Source: Setaria digitata (lineage: Eukaryota > Nematoda > Chromadorea > Rhabditida > Setariidae). From it: a DNA stretch of 64,000 bases. A program made the position numbers and the translations under genes. Numbering within the stretch: position 1 is the first letter of the stretch; every line of letters begins with the position of its first letter. The stretch spans positions 18,057-82,056 of the forward strand of contig RCAB01000285.1 of the NCBI GenBank assembly GCA_003640385.1. Direction: 5' to 3'. This document shows positions 29,070 through 41,378 of this stretch, piece after piece. The notes beneath the pieces were generated by a model. That model did no database searches and was not told where the DNA came from. It worked only from the letters and a program-made list of their open reading frames with translations.

Positions 29070-30567
29070 ATACTAAAAATACTGAAAGATATTTAAAAAG
29101 TCTAATATTCTTGATAAAAAAAATATTACACTTTCCACTTCCACAATACGATATTGCAATTCGTTATCGTTATCGTCATTTTCTTTTGGGTCGATATTCG
29201 CTGTTGCAGATACACGCTCCTGAAATAAGTAAATTAGATAACAATATTGATTCATGATCTCTAGTTACAAAAATCTCACAAAAATTCTAATTATTTCAAA
29301 GATTCCTGCTAAATTAAGGGACATATAGTCAGATCAAATTTACCTCATAAATTTAAAAGTAAACTACCTTTTCTTTCAATGCTTTCACTTTCGAACGAAC
29401 GGTATAACGAGACAGCGATTTTCCGAAGATAACATTGAGTAGTTCCGTTCCCTTCCTTTCAGAAATGGTACCACCAGCAATCCAGTGTAACACACAGTCA
29501 ACATCTTCCAGTGACCAATCAGGCTCAGTCTTACTAAATTAGATTTCCAGGATCAGGGTTATTTATAAGCAAAAAATTTAAAGTAATATCAAGCCTTGTT
29601 AACCTGACCAACGAGAGAGAACCGAACTCAAAGCTCATCATGATTATTCAAGCTTTCAATGATGCAATCGCTACCAACAGACCTGTCGCCCCATTGAATA
29701 AATACTCTCCCGGTGACCAGTCGAATGGTCACCTGCTTTCTCGAAATGCCATTCTGCAACACGCGAGGTCCATCATTCATCGACAAGTCAAGCACGCATA
29801 CCACCTAGTTAATTTTGCTTCCATGATTGCGATAACATCTGGTAAAGAATTTATTTGACGAACAGTTCGATCTTCTACAAGGTAGTAAAGTGACAAGCCT
29901 AACACCCTTCACCACTTCATCGTCTCCTTCATCCAATTTCTGGTTTCTCGCAGTTGTTACTGACCACGTATATCTCCTTTCTGTATATCGACGACTTCAA
30001 AATGATTACTCATAGGAAGTAATCTGTGGCTTTCCTTCCGGCTTCTTTACAACAATATAAAACCCATCTCTTCGTCCCATTATTTTTAACAAGGAAATGT
30101 ATCTTTGACTTCTTGACCCAGGTAGACACAATTATCCATTTCCTCTACAGTGACGACGCTTACTTGTCCTTATGGGCTCTAGGACTTTCTATTCTTGCAA
30201 CCTGTTTTAATCCCAATACGTTTTTCTGGAACAGAACTGTATCGCCCGTGAAGTGCAAATGATACCAAGTTGTCCACAGAAAAATTTTTGTCACCTATGT
30301 AGTAGAAGAGAAAGTTATCAGTAATGAAAGGAAGAGATCGACTTGCGCGATGCCTGCACCAAGGGAATGAAGAAACGACACAAGAAGGTCATTTATGATC
30401 AATTGGGAACAGTATGCTGTTCGAAAGATCGGATAAGGACAATCAGTGTAAAATTTTTTCATTTCGTATCTGGCTATTAAACATCGACGACAGAAACTTT
30501 AAAAAAGTATTCACTTATCCTTAACCGATGAATTGGACGGTGCTGCTGTGGTGGCCGCTGTACTCAT
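26686..30567 (-). CDS. Zinc-finger-like (FLYWCH-like C2HC) protein of unknown function, 8 exons, 415 aa
   Basis: No specific family name can be given. Exons from the start: 30526-30567, 29368-29529, 29132-29219, 28721-28887, 28423-28606, 27944-28272, 27219-27373, 26686-26806; all phases agree. The N terminus is an Ala/Thr/Ser stretch after a 1-nt leader behind GCAG. A conserved-looking helical block (DWSLEDVDCVLHWIAGGT, then SRYTVRSKVKALKEK) resembles a DNA-binding or SANT-like fold, by eye only. An acidic/Asn-rich linker follows. The central domain about residues 240-310 has YYRCSRCDWLKKKNGAG and later HNELC, a C-x2-C...H-x3-C arrangement like FLYWCH/WRKY-type fingers. The C-terminal part has HKRSQYWHNMYLQERTFPEY. 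Likely a nuclear DNA-binding protein, by inference. Several acceptors end AAG. The first intron is about 1 kb and an 82-nt A tract interrupts another. Confidence 0.7.
28987..29068. repeat. 82-nt homopolymer A tract inside an intron
   Basis: Uninterrupted A on the plus strand (T on the sense strand of the zinc-finger gene), in the intron between exons 29132-29219 and 28721-28887. No flanking target-site duplication is obvious. Exact length is uncertain because such tracts are error-prone in assemblies. Confidence 0.9.
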
Positions 30568-31984
30568 TCTGCAAATTCCCGGAACTCCGCGGATGTTTCT
30601 TCGACTTAATCTTCTTCAAGCATCTGGAATTTGAAGCAAGAATGCCAAAAAAAGTTATTGTTGTAGTCATACATAATTGAGAAGAAAAATCATTTCAATT
30701 ATTTTTCGAAGTGATAAGAGCCAATGGGTGACCATTCATTGACCCCATCTAAGAAGCCTTCCACGCAGTCACTCTCTGCATCACCTCAACTTTGCCATCA
30801 AAGAATGGAACTCATCCCAATTCTCCGTTCAGACCTCGCACCGTTAAACAGACCGAACTTCAACCGTTCATACACATTCATCAAAGGTGACGTCGTATGA
30901 AACTGATTCGTTTCAAAGGTAAATTTCTAGTGACACCCTGGACACACCACAGATTCACTGCACATCTGCAAAGGTCTTTTACCTGGCCTCTCTGTAATTT
31001 TCATAGTTTCAATATGCAAAACTTTCTCGCAGATACTAATAGATTACGGTAAGTACAAGAACAAATTAAACCAAATTCCACTTGACGCTAGTTTGGCCCT
31101 TCGAGGAATTGACAGTTCACTATCTATCTCAAATAGACATAGTACTTCCAGAAGTAACAACATCCATAGATGAATTGCTGGAGAAAAGTCAGTGATGTGA
31201 AGGAGTGAAAACATTCAAAATAAGTAGTTTTATTACAAGTATCTAAATCATGGCATTTTTTAAACGAAACAGTTCGTATTAGTCTCTTGGAACATTTTCC
31301 TTCCCTTTTTGTTATTCTTTCCCTTTCTGCTCACTAGCTAATTACGTTCACCTTTAAAGGAAATAACATGAATGCCTCGTTAGATTTTCCAAATCTGTCT
31401 GTCGTTAAATTTATCTTTAATCTTTCGCCTTACCACAACCGTTCTTTTAGCGAAGGAAGGATGCTGAACACTTTATTGATTTACAAATTTATTTGGCCTA
31501 CTGTTCGATGAAGTGTCTCGGATCTTCATGTCAGGATTATGATTATTACAAGTATTCAACTACCCCCAGCTAAACCTCGAAGTCCAGCCCACCCTCCTTC
31601 CAACGATTTTCCGTTCAAATGCAACCGTAAAATGGGCCGATCCTCATTTTGCGGATTCTTGGGTCCCGAGTTCTGAGCTTGGCGGTATGTCTAAAAGGTA
31701 GGAGCAATTGAATATTGCGGTCACGTTACTGATATCTTCCGCTCTTGTATATTGAGTTTGTGCTAGTTCTTTAGAGGATTTTGGCGGCGAAAGATTTTCA
31801 AGGCATTTTCCTCATCTTCAATAACCGCGAGTCAGATGCTACGTGGGTACGTAATTAACCGAGGTGTAAAGTGCGCTTGACACAGGCACGTTTTCCTTCC
31901 TGAGCTGGGATCGAGTGTCTCGAAGTTTTTTCATGTTGCTTAACCTTTAGCAAACCTCACTGACTTACCAGATCAGGTGCCATC
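30568..31984. other. Divergent intergenic region before eIF4E
   Basis: Between the divergent zinc-finger and eIF4E starts. The right third (about 31540-31980) is GC-richer and probably holds the eIF4E promoter; a TTACCAG acceptor ends at 31971, 13 nt before the eIF4E ATG. No gene recognised. Confidence 0.5.
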
Positions 31985-33761
31985 ATGGCAATCGATGATT
32001 CAGCATCAGAACGATCAGGATCTGAAACGATGGTAGTGATGAAGTGTAACGGTGACGCGGTCCATCATCCAGAAGAGGAAGCAGACCTTTCTTGTGGCTC
32101 ACCAGAACCAGTATGTGTTCCATTTTTTTCACTGATCTGGTTCGATTTTATTTCACTGCTTTCTTTTTGCTTTTTAGAAGATTGACTCTTTAATTCCCAG
32201 TCATCCACTGAAATTTATTTGGACTTATTGGTACTTGAATGATCAACGCGATAAAAGTTGGGAAAAACGACTTAAAGTTGTGTCTAACTTTGGTACAGTC
32301 GAGGAATTTTGGGCGTAAGTGTATTTCATATTCTTCTCTCATTTGTATTTATCTGTATACGTAACGCCAGATCTACTTAACATAATGTAATAGTTGATAT
32401 CCCATCCTAAAACATAGCATGATATATTGAATCATGAACCAACTTTCTCTTCTTCTTAAGCTACTGTCACTGTTAAACAAGTGATAGTGATAATTTTGTC
32501 GACTAGATGGAAAAAAACATGGTGAATTCTTCTGATTAGTTTTGAATTTAAAAAGAAAAAGAGAAACAATAGAAATTGGATTCAAAATTGACGATATTTT
32601 TTGATGCTTTTCGTCAATTTACAGGACGAGGCGAAAACCCTTTTCTCATTTTAGGGAACCGTTTGTTACGTGACATTTATGTTCTGCACAGAACTAAACC
32701 TATGAGTAATTCATTTCATTTCAGCCTTTATGTTAATATTCGTCCACCATCATTACTGCCTACAGCTTGCGATTACAGTGTTTTTAAAAAGGACATTCAA
32801 CCGATGTGGGAGGTTCCAGAAAATGCTAAGGGTGGTCGATGGCTGATAACAGTATAATTTTATTTCATCAAGATGGCGATATAGTTGTAATTGTGTGAAG
32901 TTATCCGAAAAAAAAAAACACTCAGATATTAATGATGTTTTTCGTGGATCTTTTTTTTTTTCGCCTTATTTGAGTAAGTCAAAGATATGTAATATGTATT
33001 ATATACTTACAGATTGACAAATCTAGGCATCATGACCTATTGGATGTGATCTGGTTGGAAGTGTTGCTAGCTGTAATAGGTCAACAATTTGGGAAATATA
33101 CAGAGGACATATGTGGTGTAGTTGTCAACATAAGAAATAAGGGATCGAAGGTACGTTTGCGGTATTTGTCTGACAGTAGTTAGTTAGCTTATGTTAACAA
33201 TTTTAGATCAGTATTTGGACAACAGATTGTAACAACGATGAGTCGAATTGCAAAATTGGGTAACTTTTTCTTTCTGTATTTGTACTTTGAAATTTCAATA
33301 TAGGGAAGAGAAACATTCAGAAAATATTAAACTTTACTATAAAGCTCAATGTTTAAGGTGTGACTCATTACAATAGAATCAAGGCTTTGACTCAGGCCGT
33401 TGTCACTCTACCAGCGTTGTTTATCTTACTGTTTACAAATACTGGTTAGGGAAGTCCTGTTGATGCTTCTGTTTTTGGTCCGTTACTTTTGCACAACTAT
33501 TATTTCGAATCGAGTGGATCTTTTTTATCAGACGTGATACTGACTGATGCGCCGATTTTGCGGCCTTGAGCTTGGAAAAATGCGAAGTGTTTTTCATTTC
33601 TTTGTAGAGAAATATTGAAACAAAAGTTGATGAACCCTGATATCGATTCGAAAGTCCAGCGACCAATATTTGATGTGCTTCGTTATGAGGACCACCAAGA
33701 AGTGCAGAATAAAAGTTCCAGTTCTGTGAAAGCCAAACATATAATTACAGCTTCAGAATAG
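31985..33761 (+). CDS. ife-3: Eukaryotic translation initiation factor 4E, class I, 6 exons, 244 aa
   Basis: Binds the mRNA 5' cap and eIF4G to start translation; cytoplasm, in worms also germline granules. Exons 31985-32110, 32178-32314, 32725-32851, 33013-33150, 33207-33259 and 33608-33761; phases agree. After a 40-residue acidic, low-complexity N terminus come HPLKFIWTYWYLN, DKSWEKRL (first cap-stacking Trp), VSNFGTVEEFWALY (eIF4G-facing Trp), CDYSVFKKDIQPMWE (second cap Trp and the Glu that reads m7G), GGRWLIT, IWLEVLLAVIGQQF, ICGVVVNIRNKGSKISIWT. Conservation of both Trp positions in the FIWTYW block points to class I rather than 4E-HP. The isoform label (ife-3) is a best guess; worms have several paralogues. 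Confidence 0.93.
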
Positions 33762-35187
33762 TAATTCCCAAGCCTTACTGGGAGAAAAATTGCATATTTT
33801 ATGTGCGGGTTCTATAGTTTTGTTTTTCCGCGCTGTTGTTAATGGAGATTTGGAACATGTATTTGTAATCTGTTCAAGGAAAGGTGTTTATTTCCTTTGA
33901 AGAAGTTAAAAAGTCTTTTCATTTTCAAGCAAGGTCATTCGATTTTGCTTCTGCTTTGTTATGATTTAGTCTTAAAAAAAAGAACTGAACTGTTGGGGTG
34001 GATGGGAAAAACGAGTTCCAGCAAATTAGCATATGATGCAGAAAAAGGTGATGAATGAGAGTTCCGATTATCAGGTTGCACTTTGTGGGTGCCGGTTGAC
34101 GTGCAATAGTGCGGCATGGATATATGTGTATGTGTGTGTGTGTGTGTTTTATGGTGTGCGTGTGTGTGAGTGGCATGCATGTTTATGAGTGTATATGGAT
34201 GTATGTATGCTAGTTATTTTGGTTGGTTTACTTGTTAATTAACTGGTGCGACGTCATGATAATGCATTTTTTGAAATACTTCTGTTATGATGTAATACAA
34301 GGTGTTAACAGCAAATGTTAGAATGCTTGAATAAATTCCATGAAAGACCACCCGCTCAATAGAAGGATAGCACATTTCTTCATTACTTGCAGGGTTCTAT
34401 CATATTAATATTGTTTATCCTTATTATTGTAATACTATTAATTATCACTACAGCACTGGCTTTCATGTGTATCACTTCTGCGTGAAAGAAAGGAAATGTG
34501 ACATAGGCCGAAAGTCCTTGACATTTCCTGGTGTTTCTGTTGGAATTGTAAAAATTATATTTGGTGAGCGATTGAAATATTGCACAAGGTAATAAATAGT
34601 TGTTAACCTTCTGTAAAACTTCGACGAAAAAGAAATTAGTTGAACAGAGTAGCAGCAGCTCCTTCCCTTCTTATGTAATACCGTATATCATGTTTATGTT
34701 AATGCTTTTCGTTCGATTTTCACTATCAGTGTTTAGTTAAATATGTCAATAGTTTTCAGACATTTACACACCAAGGTGTGAACAAATTGTTGGGGTACTT
34801 AATTATATGTGTGTAATCTTCGTTCAAGCTTGACATGGTTTGGGTGGAAGTTTTCGTTGTACCTGAATGTCAGTCCTCCTAATAGTCTAATATTTCTACA
34901 GAATACAACTTTCAAGTTTCAGTGTATACTGTCAACTTGTTCAGTTTTTAACTATTGGCATCATGACAGCGGTGTTCTTGATGTTTGTTTATTAAGCTAT
35001 TTGATAATGAATTTTGGCAAACTAATCGAGAAAGAGTGCAAAGAAAAGGTTGAGATCTCGGTGGTTTAGAAACTTAGAAATATGCGGTTTCTGTTATCCC
35101 AGGCTTCTTGGGAAGGGATACGGCGATGTCGCACTATCAGGACTTACGCCTCGGCTTAATAAAGCAGGTGCTATGTGCTTTCAGCAA
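33762..35187. other. eIF4E 3' region and PEX3 upstream sequence
   Basis: Contains the presumed eIF4E 3' UTR, with an AATAAA near 34330, and the TG-rich repeat at 34120-34200. A TTTCAG acceptor ends at 35184, 3 nt before the PEX3 start. No further gene seen. Confidence 0.5.
34120..34200. repeat. TG-rich microsatellite
   Basis: Imperfect TG/TGTA repeats, roughly 34122-34200, interrupted by short AT and GC steps. It lies in the presumed eIF4E 3' region. Open frames on the minus strand here are only translations of the repeat (His-Thr runs). Confidence 0.8.
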
Positions 35188-38111
35188 ATGTCAGGTCTGT
35201 GGGATTTCCTGAAACGACATCGTGGCAAGATTGTCACTGGTGCAGTTATAGCTGGAGGTGCATTCGTTATTCAGCAAACTTGGCGGAATTACTCTCCACA
35301 GTTTCTGAATTCGGGATGGAACCGTGATCGAGAATATAACCAGGCTCAGCTGGATGTTAGTACAAGCTGTTGTTGGTTTGGCATTTTTATTGCCGCATTT
35401 TTTAAAGTTCTCGTGTTCTGTTTTTCTGTTTATAGATTTTAGAGTTTCATTTTACATCACCTCAGGAATTCTGTATATATTTCATAAATTTAAGTGTGTG
35501 AATCTGTAGTCTTGTACAGGCTCGGCGGCATTATATATACGATACTCAGAATCGAACGTGCAATGCGTTAATCGTTGATTTATTACCCTCCATAGCGAAG
35601 CGAATATCGTCACATTTTGATGTAGAAGCATTGATTGAAGATCTTAAAAATAATAAAGGACTTAGCAAGGAACAGCGGATTATTCAATGGCAAGATATTA
35701 AGGTACTAATATTGCTGTAAAGCCTTATATTTAGTGCTTTCGTTATCATGTTTTTCTTCACTGTCTTGTGCAGAAAACTTGGAATTAAGTTCTAGATGAT
35801 AAATGATGCCGGGGAATTCAGTGGGATGTGGCATAAATTATTCCGGACTCTCCTCTGCAGTCTATGTAGATTGTCTTGTGGGATGACAAAACAGTCAGTT
35901 TGGAAAGGATAAGTAATCCTTATGAATTTCACCAATTACCCGTTAAACTTAGTTACTTATACTGCTCACTTCATGAATCATGTCTCTTGCACCGCTGAAA
36001 ATCGGTGTATTTCGACTTTGCATCACTTTATAATTATTTTGTCTACATATTTATTTGAGGCTGTGCGGTATCTTACACTTATTTCAGTCCATCAATTTCT
36101 CCTACAGTGGCCATATTTACCCAATTTATATGGTGATGTAGTACGCTAATTTCGTCTTTTTTGCAGGTAAAGGCAATTGGACGAATGGTTGCAGTTGCAT
36201 ATGCATTCTCCTTAATTACTGTGACATTAAAGTGCCAAATTTCAATTTTAGCGGCTCAACTTTGTTCATCGCTTACGAAAAAGGAAGATGATTACTGGTA
36301 TTTATTGGGAAGAAGTTTTGATTCTGAAAGTTAATTAACAAATTTTCTTGCAAAATAGTTTCCGAATTAGTTTCCACAAAAATTCCTTGAAATATTTGGG
36401 CCGCTTAGCAAATTTTTCAATATTTCAATGGATTTTTTTGTGCTGGTTGAAGTTATTGCTAAATATGTAATAAAGTAAAGTCAGTAAGTAGGAAAGCCAT
36501 TATTAAAAATACTAGGCCCTTAAATATCAGAAGTAAATGTATTATTCTAATAACACAGTGTGTCGACATTTCAGTAGTTAAATTGCTGTTAACAATTCAT
36601 TTATTAAGGGATTACGCAACGAAGTTTTCAAAATCAGACTTTTAATTTATAATTATCCTTGTAATCGGTATGGTTTCCAGGTGGAATCAATACATACCCA
36701 AAAATCTTAAACTTGGTTCATCATTAATGCAGTCAACTACTCTTCAGAAATGCACTGTTGATGCGCCCATACAACAAATTTTTATGAAATGCTGCCAGTT
36801 TTTCCTTTCCTCAGGTAAGATTGTATTAAACTTTTGGCCGCTTTGGTATGTTCATTCATAGATAACAGTTAATTTCTAGAAGACAACAGTTTTCTTCCTA
36901 GTTTCGTTTATGGAATGCCACAGTCTGAAAAGTTTTAGGTATCTCATACATGTGCCATAATATATGTTTGAACGACTTGAATGTTTCTTCCTATCACTTA
37001 GTTAATAAAGCATGCAAGTATTTTTGAACATACATTCTTTGTTCTTATAAATCTAACGCTGTGTCATTCTTTGATAATGTCGATGCTAATGGATTAATTT
37101 AACTGTGCGGATTCGTCTTCCCTTATTTTTTGTCGGAATCAAAATTTTCAAAAGTCCTGTGAAATAGTGATTTCTTTCCAAAAAAAACTGATAACCGCCA
37201 ATCATTTCTTTTATTTTATTGATAGTATTTTGGTTTCTTTGTATAACTATTTGTAAAATGTTATAAATATAACTAGACTGTCAAATGCAAATTTTCAGGT
37301 CTGGACGATTTAATGAAAAGCATTGAAACAGTTTGCAAAGCACAACTGGAAGAGCTAGAATTGAAAACGCCAATAGATGCAGAACGTCTGAAAGCGATCT
37401 TGCTAAATCTTAAAAGAAGAATGGATTTGTTAGACTGTCGACATTTTTCATATCTCGTCGTGCCAAAATATGCGAACATGGTAATCGTTTGTTTTGATGA
37501 GACAGATATTCTCAGGATTTAAATTTTCCCGATTTTACAAAAATTCGGGTTTGTAGCTTACTTTGTATTACAGAATGGCTTCGCGGTGCCAAATTTTTGT
37601 CAACTGGATATGCTTTTAAGACGCCTGGTCGAAATGTTAGAATCGACGAAATGCAAAGAAGTAGTATCCGCTCTGATTGATTTCTTTCTTGATGCTATTG
37701 TAAACGTGAGTGAGCATTATTGCTTTTTTTCTCAGAGTGCTTTAAGCAGATTAAATAGAAGTTGGTCTATCTTATGCAGATTTTTTCTTCGGTTTCCCTC
37801 TACATGGAAGATCTGTTTCTGCTTCCTGCATCTTCCCTTGTCCCCTTAATTTCATTAGAATGTAGCAGAGTTTTATTTGCTATTCGCATTGTTTTTTATG
37901 GGGTGTGTAAATATATAAATTTCAGTTTGTCAACCATCACAGTACCAGTCCAGAGATGCCAATGGCAAGAATATTGCCCTTAATTACAGACAGTTTCCAT
38001 ATCCTATCTCGAGGTGGTTTCGATTCGCCAATACAAAATATCCTTTGCTCCACAGAATTACATTCACTTTCCATGCATGTTTTTTCACTTCCTCCTGTTG
38101 AATTGTTCTAA
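35188..38111 (+). CDS. prx-3: Peroxisomal biogenesis factor 3 (PEX3), 7 exons, 371 aa
   Basis: Peroxisomal membrane receptor that docks PEX19 carrying peroxisomal membrane proteins; essential for making peroxisomes. Exons 35188-35355, 35520-35702, 36167-36297, 36681-36814, 37299-37480, 37574-37705 and 37926-38111; all phases agree. The N terminus is diagnostic: SGLWDFLKRHRGK followed by a single membrane anchor (about residues 16-33, VTGAVIAGGAFVI). Then ARRHYIYDTQNRTCN matches the family's ARRQYHFESNQRTCN. The middle is helical, with WQDIKVKAIGRMVAVAYAFS, and the C-terminal part has MLLRRLVEMLESTKCKEV and LPLITDSFHILSRG. Length matches the human 373 aa. The ATG is 3 nt after TTTCAG. Confidence 0.94.
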
Positions 38112-39130
38112 CTGCTTATTTTCTCAAATGTATATTTGCTGTTCTTGACTTTAAATTTTCCACAATTCTTTTTATGAACGGGAAACAAATGAAAGAAATT
38201 TCTTCAAATGATCTGCTCATTTATTAATTTGATGAGACAGTCTGATGGGCAGAAGGTGAAGAATTGTTACCAGGTGTGATATGAAATGCACCATATTTCT
38301 AAGCTGTGGCAAATCTTGCATTGACCTTACAAACTGGCTTCATTTCTTTCTCTTTGAAAAATTTGTATGGAATTGCTCAAGTATTACATATCACCAGTGA
38401 CTGGCCATGATGCTGTTTGATGTTCTATTTGGTTTGGGTTTTTCTCTTGATTTTAATTATTGATGATTGTTTAGGATTCAAGAATTGGTTATATAATTTA
38501 TTAAAGGATAGCGAAGGTGAAGAAAACTATACACATTTGTGATTTTGCTGTTCATTCTGATATTTAGAAACAACGAAATAGGATGCAAGCATTAAATAAG
38601 ATAGTCTTCCTGTAAACTTTATAATACTGATAACTTTGTACTGTATTTGAAATATTCCTTACTGTTATATTAAGTGTACTGTTTAATAGCTGTGGTCCAC
38701 TTGCTCTATGATTTCATCAGAAGTTGCAAAAGAAACTCCTGGAAACCAGCTATAATTTTCTGAAATGAAAGTTGTGTAATTTGGATGAAGTGTTTGATTT
38801 ATATATTTAACAGCTTTAGATTTTCTGGAGGCTTGGTTTTCATGAAAGCTAGTGATCAGACAGTTCAGATGTCACCCCCACGACACTGAAAATCTTTGGC
38901 TGATTAATCAGATTGTAATCGTTGATCAGTTCTCGTATTTTACATTTCGATAAATCTATGCTAGTACAGACTTTTTTTTATAAGGAAATAGCGACCTCGT
39001 CACTGTTATTTCATCAGTTAAGTATAGAAATTTTGTTGTAGCTGTTTAAAAATTATGATTTAAAACATTTTGTATTTAAATTTATTATTTCCAATGAGTT
39101 ACATGAAGTGAAACTCAGTAACTGGTGTCG
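38112..39130. other. Intergenic after PEX3
   Basis: AT-rich, no gene recognised. A CTCAG acceptor at 39114-39118 precedes the next start codon by 12 nt. Confidence 0.5.
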
Positions 39131-39812
39131 ATGAATAAAATAATTAGTGAAGTGAAGAATAAGGATAACTTACGGTTTCGCCGTTACATGAACCAACTTA
39201 TCGATGTGTATTCTCTCTATCATGGGAGTTATAGAAACATTAACAGTTGGTTATTACTCTTCAACTGTTATATCATATGGTATTTCCAGTTCTGGATATG
39301 CCCAATGAGCGAAAATTGTACAAGTATGCTGCATATTTGAGCAAGTGTTCACGTGAGGTCTGTATACTTAACCTCATTTAATACTCTGTAATTATTGTTG
39401 GACTTTATGGGTCATTACAGGGCAGTATTTAGACTTGTCAAAACTTTTCGAGGTTAGTAGATTTTAACACTCTGGATTCGTCTTGGCGGAGAAAATTGTG
39501 TCTTTTTTTTTCAGGCAGTCGATTACGGGAACTGTGTTGGGCAAAAAGCGGGAAAAGTGACGCATTTGGCTTGTCAACGTGAATTCACATTACTGCTGAA
39601 TTGTATGGAAAAACAAGTATGATATCAGCATTTATAAAGATAATTGCCATTCACTCCGTCTCCTGCATTTTCATCATTTTTTGAAGATTCATATATGCAT
39701 TATGATTGGTCTGGAACTCAAATTTTCACTTATTGACTTTTTTAATTAATTTTCCTCATCGTAGGAGATAAAAAAGTGTTGGAGGTTGAAGTCTCTTCCG
39801 TTTCAAAGTTAA
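39131..39812 (+). CDS. Small cysteine-bearing protein with one C-x9-C pair (CHCH-like, uncertain), 5 exons, 113 aa
   Basis: Exons 39131-39227, 39290-39352, 39421-39452, 39515-39616 and 39765-39812 keep frame (phases 1, 1, 0, 0). The product is helical and charged, beginning MNKIISEVKNKDNLRFRRYM. Its second half has Cys in GNCVGQKAG, a C-QREFTLLLN-C pair spaced by nine residues, and a Cys in IKKCWRL. One C-x9-C followed by a further Cys resembles mitochondrial CHCH proteins, but a complete twin pair is not visible, so the assignment stays open. No signal peptide or membrane span. UTP23 starts 197 bp downstream on the same strand with its own acceptor, which makes an SL-resolved operon plausible. 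Confidence 0.6.
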
Positions 39813-40008
39813 AGTGACAGAATTTGACCTGATGGGATGGAATAGGCCTGGAAAGTCTCTTAAAAAATTTTTTTGGACCCAAACGACCTGAGAAAGACCG
39901 CTTCAGTAATGCAAATCATTCTTTCGGCTAACCATCTTATTATTTTTGCAAATTACTGAACCGATTGACAGAGAAAACTTTGCAGATACAATTAGCTTCT
40001 ACAAAAAA

Positions 40009-41378
40009 ATGAAAATAAAACGGTATAAACGAGCCAAGCGTATCATCTCCATTTATCAGCATAACTTCGGTTTGCAACCTCCTTACCAAGTTTTGCTTGA
40101 CGGTACTTTTGCTTTGGCTGCTCTGCAAAATAAAATTAATTTACGCGAGCAGATGCCGAAATATCTGAATGCTGTATGTTTTTTTCTTATTGTTATAAGC
40201 AGTTTGCTGTTATCTTACTTTGTTGGTTCATCTATATTGCTGTAAATGTATTACATTACGTTAAATGTAATATGTTGTTCAAACATTTTACTATCATTTT
40301 TTTTAGTGCTATTGTTATTGTAACCAAAGAAGGTTTCTTTTTATTTTCAAAATTAGTTCCATGTAATTTTTTTTGTTTAGGAAGTAGATATACGAGTGAC
40401 CAGTTGTGTGCTTAAAGAGTTGGAGAAACTAGGGTCTGCACTGTATGGTGCATTGCACATTTGCAAACAGTTTGATGTATGTTCGCTTTTTGTTTTTATT
40501 TCTTTTTGTCTCAACTTTCTGTGGAACTTCAATAGTCGGAAATTGTGACTAAGAAAAGCGTATTTCAGGTCGAATTTTGTCCTCATCAACCTGTTCGGAC
40601 AGCAACGGAATGCATTAAGCATATGGCGCGTCGGATCAAACACAGAACAACGTACTTCTTTGCAACCCAGGTAATCAGTTGTAGTATATCGCGTTTCGAT
40701 ATATAGTTTTGGGTACTTTTTAACTTGAATTGCAGGATAAGGAACTCACGGAAAGCTTGAAACAGATTCCTGGTATTCCAGTCTTGTTTATCAAATATAA
40801 TGGGATTTTGATCGATAGACCCGGTCAAGCTACCATGCAGGTTAAGCACTGTTAAGTAAATTGACGAAAACCTTATAGTTGTTGATTTTCATTAGTTGGT
40901 TCCTACTTAGCCGCTCTCTTTGTACTCCTTATAACAAAAGTTGGTTTATTTTCTTTTCTGTGCTTTTTGCATCCATCCAGGCATTTTATCCGTACTCTAC
41001 TTGGTGAAAATGGTGTATTCATATTTGAAAAAGTCTAGATGGATTTCGGGCATTGGTTTAGATATTGAGACTCATATACCAAAAATGGCTAAAACTTTAA
41101 TGTATCTTTCATAGGAAATCGAAAAGCCGAAAGATGAGTTGCTTGATGTGAAAGAATTAAAGAAGGCGGTATTTGGTGAAGTTGAAAAACCAAGACGGAA
41201 ACGGAAAGGTCCGAAAGGGCCGAATCCGCTTTCAGTTAAAAAGAAGAAGCTTCAGTCTGCTACTACTGACGAGAAATCGAGTACAGGTGTTAGGACTTTC
41301 GCTTCCAGAAGGCGCCGCCGAAAAAGAAAGGAAGGAAACGAGAGCCGTTGTACACAGTCTTTAACAGTCGTGTCTTGA
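40009..41378 (+). CDS. UTP23: rRNA-processing protein UTP23, 5 exons, 243 aa
   Basis: Nucleolar PIN-domain-like protein of the small-subunit processome, needed for early 18S rRNA maturation and snR30/U17 release. Exons 40009-40173, 40381-40476, 40569-40670, 40736-40840 and 41115-41378; all junctions phase 0. N terminus MKIKRYKRAKRIISIYQ, then NFGLQPPYQVLLDGTF with the family's LLDGTF, LREQMPKYL, SCVLKELEKLG, FCPHQP (Cys/His of the zinc-binding part), HRTTYFFATQDKELT, PGIPVLFIKYNGILIDRP. The C terminus is Lys/Arg-rich with KGPNPLSVKKKK, matching the human GPNPLS block. A TTTGCAG acceptor near 39984 lies 24 nt before the ATG. The last 30 residues are basic and poorly conserved, so the end could differ by splicing. 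Confidence 0.93.

Noticed and set aside
29640..29858. 72-aa plus-strand open frame inside the zinc-finger gene's first intron
   Set aside because: No domain, no splice signals, and it lies within a gene on the opposite strand.
33925..34180. Minus-strand frames rich in His and Thr
   Set aside because: Direct translation of the TG microsatellite.
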